Source: Halisarca cf. caerulea (lineage: Eukaryota > Porifera > Demospongiae > Chondrillida > Halisarcidae). From it: a stretch of 64,000 nt of DNA. A program made the translations under genes and the position numbers. Position 1 is the first letter of the stretch; every line of letters starts with the position of its first letter. Location: assembly GCA_963170055.1 (NCBI GenBank), contig CAUJGJ010000135.1, positions 352,501-416,500 of the forward strand, in the 5' to 3' direction. Shown piece by piece: positions 37,806 through 45,299 of this stretch. The notes under the pieces were generated by a model. The model was not told the DNA's origin. It worked only from the letters and a program-made list of their open reading frames with translations, and ran no database searches.

Positions 37806-38245
37806 GCACACATACATGTACACACATGTAGCGCCATGAATGGTCCCCTGCCGTAACTTGCCCACCTGATCATGTTATCATTAGTAAACCATAACCCAAC
37901 CCTGCCCCAACGGTCTAGTTTGTATTAGATTGAAGCATTCACACCGGACCACTTTTTAGGAGACAGGATTTGGCATGACAAACACATACAGACACACAGA
38001 CAAACACGCACACAAACATGTGCATGCAAACAAACACACAAACACATATGCATGCTGTAATTACACCCTTACTTATGCTGTTCAATCCTTAACTCATCAT
38101 ACTTATTCTGACACAGTCAGCATATGAGAAGAGGCTGCCTATCCATCCCCAGGGCAAGCACTCACAAGATGTCAAACTCCTCAGTGAAAGGCCTGCCAGT
38201 AGGGAGAGGATTGATAGGCCTTCAAAGGAAGATAACAATGCATAA
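8800..38245 (+). CDS. SPAG17: SPAG17 (PF6 homologue), central-pair apparatus protein of motile cilia
   Basis: Nineteen exons join in phase: 8800..8889, 9100..9240, 9708..9818, 10149..10262, 11191..11374, 21879..21991, 23350..23628, 25528..25720, 25822..25970, 26558..26680, 26935..27747, 28352..28693, 30183..30921, 31528..32108, 33303..35153, 35916..36053, 37007..37267, 37453..37614, 38117..38245; 6513 nt, 2170 aa, close to vertebrate SPAG17 (about 2220). All introns are GT-AG. Recognisable blocks include the exon 6 motif DDEPEEGPDYYYVLSGF, exon 9 QECISVPMVLFGMVEQ, PDGT beta motifs in exons 14-15 and the C-terminal FGVLKEG, KQPPPSTGLKV, HPQGK. SPAG17/PF6 builds the C1a projection of the axonemal central pair and is needed for ciliary and flagellar motility. 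Lysine/glutamate-rich regions lie in exons 12-13. Identity is confident; individual weak donors (exons 2, 4, 15) need cDNA. Confidence 0.93.
9841..9952. repeat. (TG)n microsatellite in SPAG17 intron 3
   Basis: About 110 bp of TG repeats with a short interruption (CTCATACA) near the right end. Confidence 0.95.
10728..10775. repeat. Perfect 20-bp hairpin in SPAG17 intron 4
   Basis: Arms ATTGTTTTGAAAACAATTGC and GCAATTGTTTTCAAAACAAT flank an 8-nt AT loop. Each arm is itself nearly palindromic. It is probably a short inverted-repeat element or its remnant. A second small hairpin, GGGGCTGCC/GGCAGCCCC, lies at about 10967-10988. Confidence 0.8.
10860..10922. repeat. (TA)n microsatellite
   Basis: Pure TA repeat, about 62 bp, in SPAG17 intron 4. 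Confidence 0.97.
11932..12030 (+). mobile_element. Truncated MITE of the CAGTGGAACCTCT family
   Basis: Starts after TA as CAGTAGAATGTCTG and follows the family through AAAGGACACTTTGGG, TAAATTCAGCC, TTTGTAGAGAGG and TTCAAAATGTACTGG, then loses similarity. It lies in SPAG17 intron 5. Confidence 0.6.
12250..12402. mobile_element. 153-bp MITE with about 60-bp terminal inverted repeats
   Basis: The ends CAGACGTTTT and AAAACGTCTG are flanked by TA on both sides (12248-49 and 12403-04). The arms pair over about 60 bp with a few mismatches (GGATAACAATTGG against TGATTGTTATCC, CACGTGATGTTT against AAACATCACGTG). TA target duplication with CAG...CTG ends fits the Tc1/mariner-pogo group. No coding capacity. 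Confidence 0.75.
13050..15448 (+). CDS. Gag-like protein of the YR retrotransposon, encoded by two exons
   Basis: Exon 1 is 13050..13266 (MAELPPVTPATS onward, with a short coiled-coil-like QQEAQTSLTQQVSALQQKQ). It ends at a strong donor, CAG|GTAGGT. Exon 2 begins after TCTCTGCTCAG at 14760. The junction is in phase (G + AT gives Asp), so a product of about 300 residues results. Exon 2 contains a conserved alpha-helical region (VFQDWVLAFCTFSHGLL) and, near its end, CNYPNCKYTHACASCHNPGH, a Cys/His cluster typical of DIRS-type gag proteins. The stop is at 15446-15448. Without splicing neither exon has the other's domain in frame. Splicing is inferred from consensus and phase, not observed. Confidence 0.7.
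13267..14759 (+). other. Putative spliceosomal intron inside the gag gene
   Basis: The 1493-nt segment runs from GTAGGTGA to a pyrimidine-rich CTTTTTTAATTGTTCTCTGCTCAG. It contains a C-run of about 17 at 13662-13678 and a 36-bp minisatellite. An intron within a retrotransposon copy implies that the element mobilises through an unspliced template. Confidence 0.6.
13750..14372. repeat. 36-bp minisatellite with a hairpin in each unit
   Basis: About 17 units on the theme GCAGCACTCAGTGTAGATCG followed by CTACACTATGTACCTA. The core AGTGTAG-ATCG-CTACACT is a 7-bp inverted repeat; variant units have the larger loop ACTGCATG. Unit length is 36 bp (40 bp in the long-loop variants). It lies wholly inside the putative gag intron. 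Confidence 0.92.
15860..17637 (+). CDS. Reverse transcriptase-RNase H of the YR retrotransposon
   Basis: The frame is open from 15781 to 17637. The RT shows RLIVDLSHPNEHSVNDGI, KIDIASAFQIIPVHP, LPFGLRSAPVIFNAYADAL and the catalytic HYLDDFLVIG. RNase H follows with the acidic residues in VFSDASGSWGCG, MVKELVPVV and IFHIDNMAVVEVL, and a terminal HVAGVHNSIADAISR. There is no good ATG near the beginning. A pyrimidine-rich acceptor ends at 15859, and a weak in-phase donor is at 15419 (CAG|GTCCCT), so the RT may be expressed as a gag-pol fusion by removing a 440-nt intron. The 3' end overlaps the recombinase frame by 85 nt. Confidence 0.88.
17553..18560 (+). CDS. Tyrosine recombinase of the YR retrotransposon
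   Basis: 335 aa from the ATG at 17553, in a different frame from the RT and overlapping its last 85 nt. The N-terminal SAM-like DNA-binding half (FYTHGLAASTQKSYSTGQKRF, LLFIAHLG, TIKSYLSAIRNLL) is followed by the catalytic half. The expected residues are visible: Arg164 in FLRCAE, Lys206 in QSKTDQ, His280/Arg283 in GHSFRIGA, Trp306 in LGRWESS and the nucleophile Tyr311 or Tyr314 in AYQSYIR. It would integrate a circular cDNA by strand exchange without target duplication. The frame is intact. Confidence 0.9.
   Translation: MDSPGGGTAGLDLQQVEAALEQFYTHGLAASTQKSYSTGQKRFLAFCRKFKFEPFPPSERTLLLFIAHLGSEGLAMATIKSYLSAIRNLLINNGIASPLIYTARVELVIRGIKRVKGGAGTDTRLPITAGILAKLKETWSKPPITIDRKMLWAASCTAFFGFLRCAEFTVPSEEAYNPAVHLSVGDASLLHPPSVQSILLHIKQSKTDQYRKGASIYLCRTKKPLCPVSALLDYLATRGFKSGPLFVRKNGKPLTRKFLVTQVQAALEPFGLPASQFNGHSFRIGAATTAAQAGIPDTQIKMLGRWESSAYQSYIRTPRKELASICINLASTTSS
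18561..19863. other. Noncoding sequence 3' of the YR element
   Basis: This stretch probably contains the element's 3' UTR and terminus. GGCATTGGG at 18912 and CCCAATGCGCC at about 18992 form a small inverted repeat. 19370-19730 is less AT-rich, with no recognisable coding block. The element's end could not be placed. Confidence 0.4.
19864..20370 (-). pseudogene. C-terminal fragment of a non-LTR-type retroelement protein
   Basis: Open frame of 168 residues with NAPSNCSSTISAAY, EKKREYGQRVRDVE, GVFTPLVFSTTGGMS, FYKWLASLLSEKNHM and RCRLSFSVLRSSIMCIRGSR. I recognise this as a C-terminal domain seen after the RT in many invertebrate retroelement proteins. No RT lies upstream on this strand, so it is a 5'-truncated relic in SPAG17 intron 5, antisense to the host gene. 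Identification is by memory of the motif pattern. Confidence 0.55.
20532..21100. mobile_element. Long fold-back element, copy 1
   Basis: Two arms of about 270 bp in inverted orientation (ACAAGAGTGTATAAAAACC at the left, its complement at the right) surround a short loop near 20805-20840. Inside the arms, 14-16-bp units of the type GCATAGGGCTAGAC repeat imperfectly. Arms contain no ORF of substance. Related copies: 38705-39305 and 51565-52158. It lies in SPAG17 intron 5, so the pre-mRNA would carry a very stable hairpin. Confidence 0.85.
21358..21474. mobile_element. 117-bp hairpin element
   Basis: Arms beginning AGTTATATCCTGTCCAGGTG and ending in the complement GACAGGATATAACT pair over about 47 bp around a loop of about 23 nt (CCTTGTGCTTCGCCCTCAG). 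A small inverted-repeat element; superfamily not assigned. Confidence 0.7.
21745..21790. repeat. (TG)n microsatellite upstream of SPAG17 exon 6
   Basis: Pure TG tract of about 46 bp, 90 bp before the exon 6 acceptor. Confidence 0.95.
22065..22238. mobile_element. 174-bp pogo/mariner-like MITE
   Basis: TIRs CAGTCAAACCTCGTTAACA and TGTTAACAAGGTTCGACTG, flanked by TA (22063-64, 22239-40). The interior repeats the motif TTTCATGTTAA. No coding capacity. Lies in SPAG17 intron 6. Confidence 0.85.
22579..22675. repeat. (CA)n microsatellite in SPAG17 intron 6
   Basis: CA tract of about 95 bp with two CG substitutions near the right end. The rest of intron 6 before 23138 holds a two-copy direct repeat of about 50 bp (GAAGCCTATCAAGTTGC) at 22955-23045 and no gene. 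Confidence 0.95.
23138..23237. mobile_element. 100-bp near-perfect hairpin element
   Basis: TAGTTACCATACAGGATTTC and the complementary right arm ending ATATGGTAACTA enclose a second complementary stretch (GGGCGTATTGC, TTTATTGACC) and a loop TCGCCCTCGGGTCTC. Arms of about 42 bp with very few mismatches. Confidence 0.75.
23794..23928. repeat. 20-bp minisatellite in SPAG17 intron 7
   Basis: About six imperfect units of GAATAAAAGCAGGGTGGAGA, interrupted by a TACG tetranucleotide run. Confidence 0.8.
24252..24439. mobile_element. 188-bp pogo/mariner-like MITE
   Basis: TIRs CAGTGAGACCTCACTTATCC and GGATAAGTGAGGTCTGACTG with TA on both sides (24250-51, 24440-41). The motif ATCCAGTTCCCTCAC occurs twice inside. 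Diverged reverse copies: 41550-41701 and 42807-42979. Confidence 0.85.
24502..24703. mobile_element. 202-bp pogo/mariner-like MITE
   Basis: TIRs CAGTGGAACCTCTGA and TCAGAGGTTCCACTG with TA on both sides (24500-01, 24704-05). Best-preserved member of the family whose relics are at 4180-4377, 6133-6330 and 11932-12030. It begins only 63 bp after the preceding MITE. Confidence 0.85.
24991..25173 (-). CDS. Possible small antisense gene or first exon in SPAG17 intron 7
   Basis: Sixty codons starting MSANVEHEAFMKIAEPLIAS. Residues 1-43 look protein-like (a helical ..SNKQKNLATMMMSFWLN..) and could end at a donor CACAAT|GTATGC, making this a first exon. Upstream (25174-25430) is an unusually non-repetitive, CpG-containing stretch that could be a promoter. 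No homologue is recognised and no downstream exon was found. It may be chance. Confidence 0.25.
   Translation of the reverse strand: MSANVEHEAFMKIAEPLIASNKQKNLATMMMSFWLNKVQNIHNVCTLPLNVCTVQAFVIF
26078..26454. mobile_element. 377-bp MITE with CAGTGGAGCCTCACATAT ends
   Basis: TIRs CAGTGGAGCCTCACATAT and ATATGTGAGGGTCCACTG with TA on both sides (26076-77, 26455-56). Larger than the other MITEs here but still without coding capacity. Lies in SPAG17 intron 9. Confidence 0.8.
29645..29914. mobile_element. 270-bp hAT-like nonautonomous element
   Basis: Ends CAGTGTTCTCGCTA and TGGCTAGAACACTG resemble hAT termini (CAGTGTTCT type). An ATG at 29671 opens a 73-codon frame with GLLCLICKRHN, reminiscent of the zinc-finger-like N-terminus of some hAT-derived proteins. 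A clean 8-bp target duplication is not evident (only ATGTG is shared by the flanks). Lies in SPAG17 intron 12. Confidence 0.45.
32617..32794. repeat. (TG)n microsatellite in SPAG17 intron 14
   Basis: TG tract of about 178 bp with CG and ACC interruptions. Intron 14 otherwise holds TACG-rich DNA and no gene. Confidence 0.96.
33303..35153 (+). CDS. SPAG17: SPAG17 exon 15 (617 codons)
   Basis: The largest exon, residues 1325-1941. It begins EMLVREDGLMIVRHPSGS and VDHPNSTRFTT, matching the conserved beta-rich block that in vertebrates reads as repeated DGT-type hairpins. It continues through REDIVPPNL and the helical MYRQFVNPYQEPEKLRTALV region into an S/T/P-rich, probably disordered tail with NPTPYHADGKGTPTESR-type sequence. 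It ends at a weak donor, AAG|GTCCTT. Without that splice the frame stops three codons later (35160-35162). Confidence 0.85.
35404..35417. promoter_or_regulatory. Palindromic RFX X-box motif in SPAG17 intron 15
   Basis: GTTACCATGGAAAC: left half-site GTTACC, spacer AT, right half-site GGAAAC. It matches the GTTRCCATGGYAAC-type X-box except for one base. It could be an intronic enhancer, an internal promoter element, or chance. Confidence 0.35.
37007..38245 (+). CDS. SPAG17: SPAG17 exons 17-19 (C-terminal ASH/MSP-like domain and tail)
   Basis: Exon 17 carries VAFGVLKEGCVYGYTVIIKN and KQPPPSTGLKVRYTPGP. Exon 18 continues LAAGLKTTFDIEIYAMAVG to HLHLPITANILNNS. This immunoglobulin-like ASH/MSP fold is the best-conserved part of SPAG17 and is typical of cilia proteins. 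Exon 19 gives YEKRLPIHPQGKH and the stop at 38243-38245. Exon 18 onward exists as a pseudogenised duplicate at 57.4-58.3 kb. Confidence 0.92.
37729..37802. repeat. (CA)n microsatellite in SPAG17 intron 18
   Basis: CA tract of about 70 bp. The corresponding place in the duplicate intron (about 57.55-57.60 kb) has only a short CA/TA-rich stretch, so the tract expanded or contracted after duplication. Confidence 0.95.
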
Positions 38246-38654
38246 GATTTCATTGTTTTTAGTAGAGGTGTACTTATTTACATAATCAACTTCATCATCT
38301 GTTAAAAGGAAAATGTACATACTTACTTGTTCTATTGCGTCCCTCATTGAACTTAAATTAATACGTACATATGTATGTATGTGTAGGGTACTACCATAGT
38401 GTTATTAATAATACCTGTAGCATGCTAATGTATAATGTGCAGTGCACGCATGTGTGTATACGCATGACATAGTGATGTGGGTCTGGGTGCATGTGTGTGT
38501 CCACTTGTGTGCATGTGTATTTGTATGTGTGTGTGTGTACAGGATTTACTTGGTACACACGTATATATATTATTTTTGAATCCTCTTATTTACTGCTGGT
38601 CCACACATTATGTTGCCTATACGTCCATAGTAAACACTTTCAACTTTAGAACAT

Positions 38655-38704
<50 letters not shown>
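38246..38704. other. SPAG17 3' UTR/flank and (TA)n tract
   Basis: About 250 bp after the stop are shared with the duplicate at 58036-58310. No clear AATAAA lies close to the stop. A (TA)n tract of about 44 bp (38660-38704) borders the next element. Confidence 0.5.
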
Positions 38705-38706
<2 letters not shown>

Positions 38707-39305
38707 CCATATAAAAACCATTTAAAAATGGAAAAAAGATGTAGGGATAAAAATTGTCAACGTCAAAAAACATTGCAATATTGGAACAAGGTAGGGTTGT
38801 TTGCTACACAGGGCTGGATGGGCATAGGGATATCGATAGACGTGCATAGGGCTAGACATGCATAGGACTAGACGAACATAGGGCTAGACATACATAGGGC
38901 TATAGCTAGGCATAGGGATAGGCATACATGGGGCTAGACGGACATAGAGCTAGACAGAGGTGGGTTGGACTGGGTATAGTGTGCATATTCCTATAAATCC
39001 CGCAGCTAAAGTATTAACGCAGGATGTAGGAATTTGCACACTATACCCAGTCCAACCCACCTCTGTCTAGCTCTATGTCCGTCTAGCCCCATGTATGCCT
39101 ATCCCTATGCCTAGCTAGCCCTATGTATGTCTAGCCCTATGTTCGTCTAGTCCTATGCATGTCTAGCCCTATGCACGTCTATCGATATCCCTATGCCCAT
39201 CCAGCCCTGTGTAGCAAACAACCCTACCTTGTTTCAATGTTTTTTGACGTTGACAATTTTTATCCCTACATCTTTTTTCCATTTTTAAATGGTTTTTATA
39301 TGGTT
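38705..39305. mobile_element. Long fold-back element, copy 2
   Basis: Arms of about 290 bp begin AACCATATAAAAACCATTTA and end with the complement, meeting near 39000-39015. The arms share copy-specific sequence (AATTGTCAACGTCAAAAAAC) not present in copies 1 and 3. Tandem CATAGGGCTAGAC-type units fill the arms. Confidence 0.85.
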
Positions 39306-41020
39306 CTTGTCCGTATACTTTTTGCTTGTAAATAATAGGTTATTGGTAGTGGCTGTCATGCAACGATGTATAGCCACAAGCAGAGTTTATCCAAGTCATC
39401 CACTAAAGTGTCATACGCAAACATAATAATATTGATAGCAAGTAAACATCAATGTAGCCAAAGTATGCATAGAGCTATACAGTATGACAAACCTAGGTAC
39501 ATTGTTTTAGTATTTTTGTGGAATTGACAGTCATGCCTGCACCCCATTTCCATTTTCACAAAGTATTATATAGGTCTTGTACATGTAATTTTGGTTTGGA
39601 TAATATTGGGTTACTTCTAGTGACAACCTACTTACAAGTGAGTATATGCCTATTGATCTACGTATTCTTTACGTTTTCACTGAAAACTAGCACCAAAGAG
39701 GTGCGAGATACGAGTACGAGCCAGCCCAATACGACTCGGCCATTTTTAAAATGGCGGATTAGAACAAATTTTGTGGCAAAATCGGGATTGTTTAGCTTTT
39801 CCATCGAACGAATTTCTTCTAAAGGTAAAAAAGGCACCACTGTGAGTATGTTTGGTTAAAATTGTGGTAAAATCAATCTTGAATACCTCTTCTAACGAGC
39901 CCTAGCCTGTTCTACGAGAAGAATCAGAATAAGAAGAAGAAGAAGCCGAAGCCGAAATGGTGACCTTTCACGCTATGTAAACTTTGGAAAATATAGCTCA
40001 TATAAGGCACCCAGAAGCTTCTTGTATACTTAGATGTATCGAAAAACGCTCGTAGAAGTCAAAAATGCTGTTTTTGGAGCTCCAAAATGTACTGGATGCG
40101 AGTTTTCAGCGAAAATACGGTCGGCTTTAATGTATGGGCGGCCATGTTTTTTTCGCGTCATCCCTACATATGAACCACTACCGTGGTTCATGATATATAT
40201 AATACTGTCTCTATTAAAGGTTGTTGTATGGTTTGATTTTCTTCTAGTTGTATTACGTATTATATGTAGGTATGTGTATTTGAGTGGATGTTTTTTTCTT
40301 TCTTGATTGTTTTTTTGGTTCTGTATCTACAAATTGACGAATTACATAAATATATATATATAGTGATGTGGCCATTACAACGGAATCACAATCAACTACC
40401 AGTATTGCACTTATCTCAGTATCAAAGCATTATACGATTACCATTATATACCACTATATACGGATCTCCACTAAAGTAATCAACTACCATTGCAACTACA
40501 TTTCTACAGTTGCAAATATCACTAATTACAGATTTATTCTTGGATGCTGGCAAAAGTTATTACACCCTACCGAGATATTATATGTGTGGTAATCTAATCA
40601 TATAATATATAATTGATGTTTTTTTCCCGTTGCACCAGCCACCTGGTTAACTGTAACACAGAAAGTAGCTTCAAACTAGCAAAAATCCATATTCTTAGGA
40701 GGCTCAATATATGCAATATCCATCACAGTAGTTGCACGGTAATTGTGTAATTTGATGCAAATAGCAAGAGAACCAACTATATGTATATATACCATTACAG
40801 CTACTCTGAGACTGAAACAGCTCCATTACAATAATATTACCATTACAGGCTAATGTATACCTAATTACAATTGATTACAATTACTAATTACCATTACCAC
40901 ATGCAACACTGATATATATATAATATATACATTACTTCTCATCTGATTCAATGAGTCTTGCACTCTACTGCAGCTGATCATTTGTGCGGTACTCCCCATT
41001 CATTGGCTCTTGTCGATCAG
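39306..41020. other. AT-rich intergenic DNA
   Basis: No coding feature recognised. 39670-40160 is less AT-rich, with an AAGAAGAAGAAG run and ATGGCGG; it looks like single-copy sequence or the 5' part of an unidentified transcript. 40160-41020 is AT-rich. Confidence 0.35.
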
Positions 41021-41085
41021 AGGTAGGATCAAATTGTGTATATAGCTGCAGTATCCTCCAGAAGGAACAGTACTAATTATAGTCC

Positions 41086-41263
41086 CATAATATATCTATG
41101 ATATAATATAACTTTCGAACAAATTGTAACGTAACAGATCAATTGTACAAAATCAATGTACAGAATGTTTCGGCCACATAGGCCTTCATCAGCTCTAACG
41201 AAAGTTATATTATATCATAAATCAACGTCGCAATGAGACTCTATCGTATCATAATATATCTAT
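41086..41263. mobile_element. 150-bp insertion with a 14-bp target-site duplication
   Basis: CATAATATATCTAT occurs exactly at 41086-41099 and 41250-41263. The paralogous site near 62.52 kb lacks the intervening 150 bp, serving as the empty site. The insert has 20-bp inverted arms (41098-41117 and 41199-41218) and a hammerhead-like core on the minus strand. The long duplication points to target-primed or Penelope-type insertion rather than a DNA transposon. Confidence 0.6.
41150..41200 (-). ncRNA. Hammerhead-ribozyme-like motif (type I topology)
   Basis: The minus strand reads CTGATGA (41192-41186), then GGCC-TATGT-GGCC as stem II, GAAA (41171-41168), and after a 2-bp stem III a UA cleavage dinucleotide (41160-41159). 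The flanks (TTAGAG before the core, CATTGATT after the site) can form a weak stem I with G-U pairs and one A-A mismatch. An extra A lies between CTGATGA and stem II. The conserved core nucleotides are present, but the stems are imperfect, so activity is uncertain. Confidence 0.4.
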
Positions 41264-41549
41264 TAGATGTATGTATCCAGAATCATCCTCTTTAGCTGCA
41301 ACCTAGTGCATCAGCATTGTGGTATATATAGTTGATGTGCACTTCACCATGCAGTATCAGGCATGCCAGATATTATTCCCCAATTTCTGGTTGACTCATG
41401 GGTACATGATCAGAAACATGGTTGGTGGTTGTAGAAAGTCTCAACATGCTAGATTGATTTGGATATAATTAAATTAAATCTTATCTTTAATTGGACATGA
41501 TAATTGTCATGCACAATTTTCATCAACACATACTGAATATAAATGCAGC

Positions 41550-41701
41550 TGCAGATAAAATGAGGGAACGGGATAAATGAGGGAGCAGTAGACTAAGTGT
41601 ATATAGTAAGCAGTAGGATTATTGTAGATTTGTTTCAAATAGTATACACCTTAAAGTGAGGGAACTGGATATCTGAGGTGCGGATAAGTGAGGTCTCACT
41701 G
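41550..41701 (-). mobile_element. MITE relic (CAGTGAGACCTCACTTATCC family)
   Basis: Ends GGATAAGTGAGGTCTCACTG followed by TA and shares two GTGAGGGAACTGGAT-type blocks with the element at 24252-24439. The other terminus is lost. Confidence 0.7.
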
Positions 41702-42755
41702 TATATATGTACACAATTATAAAAGACTCAGTTTTCCACGAATATCACTTCAATTTGGGTACTTCTATAATAATATTATGGTAATCTCTTATTGACTGAA
41801 CATGTACAGCTGGTGATTGCACAATAATTAACAGCATCTTCAGGTTGGTGGGGGTGGATCAGTATTGTGATTTGGTGGGTGCATGTACATAGACCATCTA
41901 ATTAAGTTATGCAAGAACTGAAGCCACTTCTTCAAGGCCAATGTACGTATATAGATGAAATAAGGTTGAGGGTACACTTCAATGAAAGAGTACAAAGTGC
42001 ATGCGTATACTGTTCAGTTGGTAATAATCTTAAGTTTAGGTGCTGGAGCATGATTAGTGGTTAGCTGTTTGGCATTTATTCTTGATTGAATTCACCAGCT
42101 TAGAGATTGTGTCAAGATAGTACCCTCCTAGCACCACTGCAAGTGTCGGGTATCATGGTCCACACACGTAATGGCACACAGCATAATTATGTAGTCGAGT
42201 GAACAGATATATATAAATTTGATAAATTTGGCAATCACAACTTTCATTTATTTCTCCATCTAGTGTTGAGTGAATACTTCCACGTACATCACTTTAATTT
42301 GTGTACGTAGCTAAACTTAGATCTCTGCAGCTGGTAACCTCTTATTGACTAAAGACAGTGATATTGCATTTACACAACATTTTCTATCGTTATGAAGAAA
42401 ATAACTATACTGACAGTGCTACTATACGTACAAACAAAGAGAAACCAATGAAAAGACACATTCCTCTAACAGATGATGAAGCAGAATTACTACTTGAACA
42501 CACAATTAACTGACAAGTCAGTGACAAATTAAAGCAAGAACTTCTGCTATTAAGCCTATATTCAACTGTTGGGTCCTTGTGTCTCTAGCAGGCCCTATGA
42601 GCAAGATACCTTCAAAATAAAATAGACAGCTGTCACTGGTGTTATTTAAAGTTTACTATTGTTCATATTGTCATTGTACTATGTACTATGTATGGTTAGG
42701 GTGTGCATAGTAGCATGACAGACAGTACACATCACTTACTATATACATATCATAT

Positions 42756-42805
<50 letters not shown>

Positions 42806-42806
42806 T

Positions 42807-42976
42807 CCACACACATACAGTTCTGAATAATAATTGCAGATAAAGTGAGGGAACTGGATATATGAGGGAGCAGTAGTATAGAGTTAACAGTGGATAATTG
42901 TAGATTTGTTCCAATAGAAACTACACTGCAGCTGTAAGGGAACTGGATATCTGAGGTGTGGATAAGTGAGGTCTCA

Positions 42977-42979
<3 letters not shown>
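42807..42979 (-). mobile_element. MITE relic (CAGTGAGACCTCACTTATCC family)
   Basis: Ends GGATAAGTGAGGTCTCACTG at 42979 before a (TA)n tract and contains AAGTGAGGGAACTGGATA. It starts near CCACACACATACAG at the edge of another (TA)n tract. Confidence 0.7.
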
Positions 42980-43027
<48 letters not shown>

Positions 43028-43032
43028 TATAT

Positions 43033-43073
<41 letters not shown>
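42979..43073. repeat. (TA)n microsatellite
   Basis: About 95 bp of TA repeats with two AATATT interruptions, inside the 1.2-kb repeat region. Confidence 0.95.
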
Positions 43074-45299
43074 CTTTCAAGTTTAAATTTTACAAGTTAA
43101 GGGTACACTCAATTGAATGGCAGAGTATAAAATGCATGTGTATAGTCTGTTCAGTTGGTACCAATCTTTAGGTGCTGGAACATGATTATCAGTTGCATGC
43201 GGTTACTTGATCTTTATTGAATCACCAGCTTAGAGGTTGTGTCTGGTTATTAGTACAAACTGAAAAACATCCTCCTAACACTTCTTCAAGTATGTAGTTT
43301 CACTTATCATGGTCCACCGGCATGATGCATGTTGCTGGAGAGATGCTAGAGATATGTTGTCGAGTGAACGAACATACAAATATGAAATAGAAACGTTTTC
43401 TATCGTACCGTATTTCTGTTAGGAGTGTTGTCATAACGCTTACATCATAATTTTCTACACAATAAATGAAGGAAAATGGCTATACTGACAGTGCTGCTGC
43501 AACAAAGAGAAACTAATGACAAGACGCATTCCTATGAGAGATGATGAAGTGCTATTACTACTTGGACACATGCACAACTGACAAGCCAGTGACAAAAAAA
43601 AAAATAAACAAGAACTTCTGCTATTGAGCCTATAAACAACTGTTGGATCCTTATGTCTCTTGCAGTTCCTAGATACCTCAAAATAGACAGCTGTCAATGG
43701 TGTAAATAAAGCTTATAACTGTTCACTTTGTCATTGTATACTATGCTCATGCAAAGCTAGGGTGCAGTAGCAGGACAGACAGTACACAATCGATGATGCA
43801 AGGATAGTTTGAGTGTTTAGCTCCAGTGCGTGTTTGCCTGTAAACAGGAGCAGAGATATATAGAGAGGAGACAAAATCATGTCCCAGTTGCTTTGCTCTG
43901 ACAGCATGCAGTTGCCATCATGAGTGTCAACCACGCATGCTCGAATAATCTCCTGCGCATGCTGTGAATTCAACTGTGCATTACTTTGTCATTATTAAGT
44001 AAACTACTGTAGATATTATATAATATAGCTTTCAAATCCAGATTTACCTAAAAATTGAGGGTACACTCAAATGAATGGCAGAGTACGAAGTGTATGTGTT
44101 TAGTCTGTTCAGTTGGTACCAATCTTTAGGTGCTGGAACATGATTATCAGTTAGCTGTTTGGCATGTGGTTACTTGATCTTTATTGAATCACCAGCTTAG
44201 AGGTTGTGTCTGGATAGTACAAACTGAAAAACATCCTAACACTTCAAGTAGTTTCACTTATCATGGTCCACCGGCATGATGCATCTCCAGCTTATGTTGC
44301 AGGAGAGATGCTGGAGATATACATAGTCGAGTGAACGAACATACAAATATGAAAATTTGACACATTTGGCAATAAATCACCACTGGGGTTACATTTCATT
44401 TAATTTCTCCTGGACCATTTAGTTGTGCATGAAAAGTTCCACGCGCGTCACTTTAATTTGCATAGTTTTATGTATGGTAACCTGTTATTAACTGAAGACA
44501 GCGATTGTGTTTACACAACTACGTTTTCTATCCTAACGGTATTTTTGTTGTGTACACATGCAAGAGTGCTGTCATAACGCTTACATGATAACGTTCTGCA
44601 TGGCTAGTGAGAAGAAAATGTCTACTGACGTGCTGCTACAACAAAGAGAAGCTATAATGAAACGACACACGAATTCATATTATGGAGAGATGATGAAACA
44701 GAATATTACTTAGACATACAACTGTAAAAGCCAGCGGCAATATACAAGAACTTCTACAATTGAGCTTGTATTCAACTGTTGGGTCCTTGTGTCTCTTGTA
44801 AGTCCTATGAGCAAGATACCTCAAAATAGACATGCATGTACAGCTGTCACTGGTGTAAATTAAGCTAATTATTGCAATTGTTGGTTTTGTCATTGTACTA
44901 TGTTCCTGCAAGGTTAAGGTGTAGTAGCATGACAGAGAGAGCACACAACCGATGAGGCAAGGATAGTTTGAGGCCTTAGCTCTAATGCGTGTTTGGCTTT
45001 AATGTAAACAGGAGCAGAGATAGGGAGGAGAAAAAATCATATCCCAGTTGCTTTGCTCTGACAGCATGCAGCTGCCAACATGAGGGTCAACTACGCATGT
45101 TCAAATAAAGGTATCCCTTAATTGCTGCGAATGCAAATGTGCATTATACAAATACCTTGTACTTAAGTAAACTATGTTTAATTGTATTATATACTTATAG
45201 CTTTCAAATCCAAATTTACCTATCAGGGTTGAGGGTACACTCAATTGAATGGCAGAGTACGAAGTGCATGTGTATAGTCTGTTCAGTTGGTACCAATCT

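Larger units (their letters stand above)
41021..42110. repeat. Segmental duplication block, copy A
   Basis: Collinear with 62449-64000. Shared landmarks: AGAGGTAGGATCAA, CTCCAGAAGGAACAGTACTA, CACTTCACC(A/G)TGCAGTATCAG, GTTGGTGGTTGTA, GAAGCCACTTCTTCAA and TGCTGGAGCATGATTAGTGG. This copy has the 150-bp insertion at 41100, a MITE relic at 41.55-41.70 kb, and only one or two units of the minisatellite expanded at 63 kb. Confidence 0.75.
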
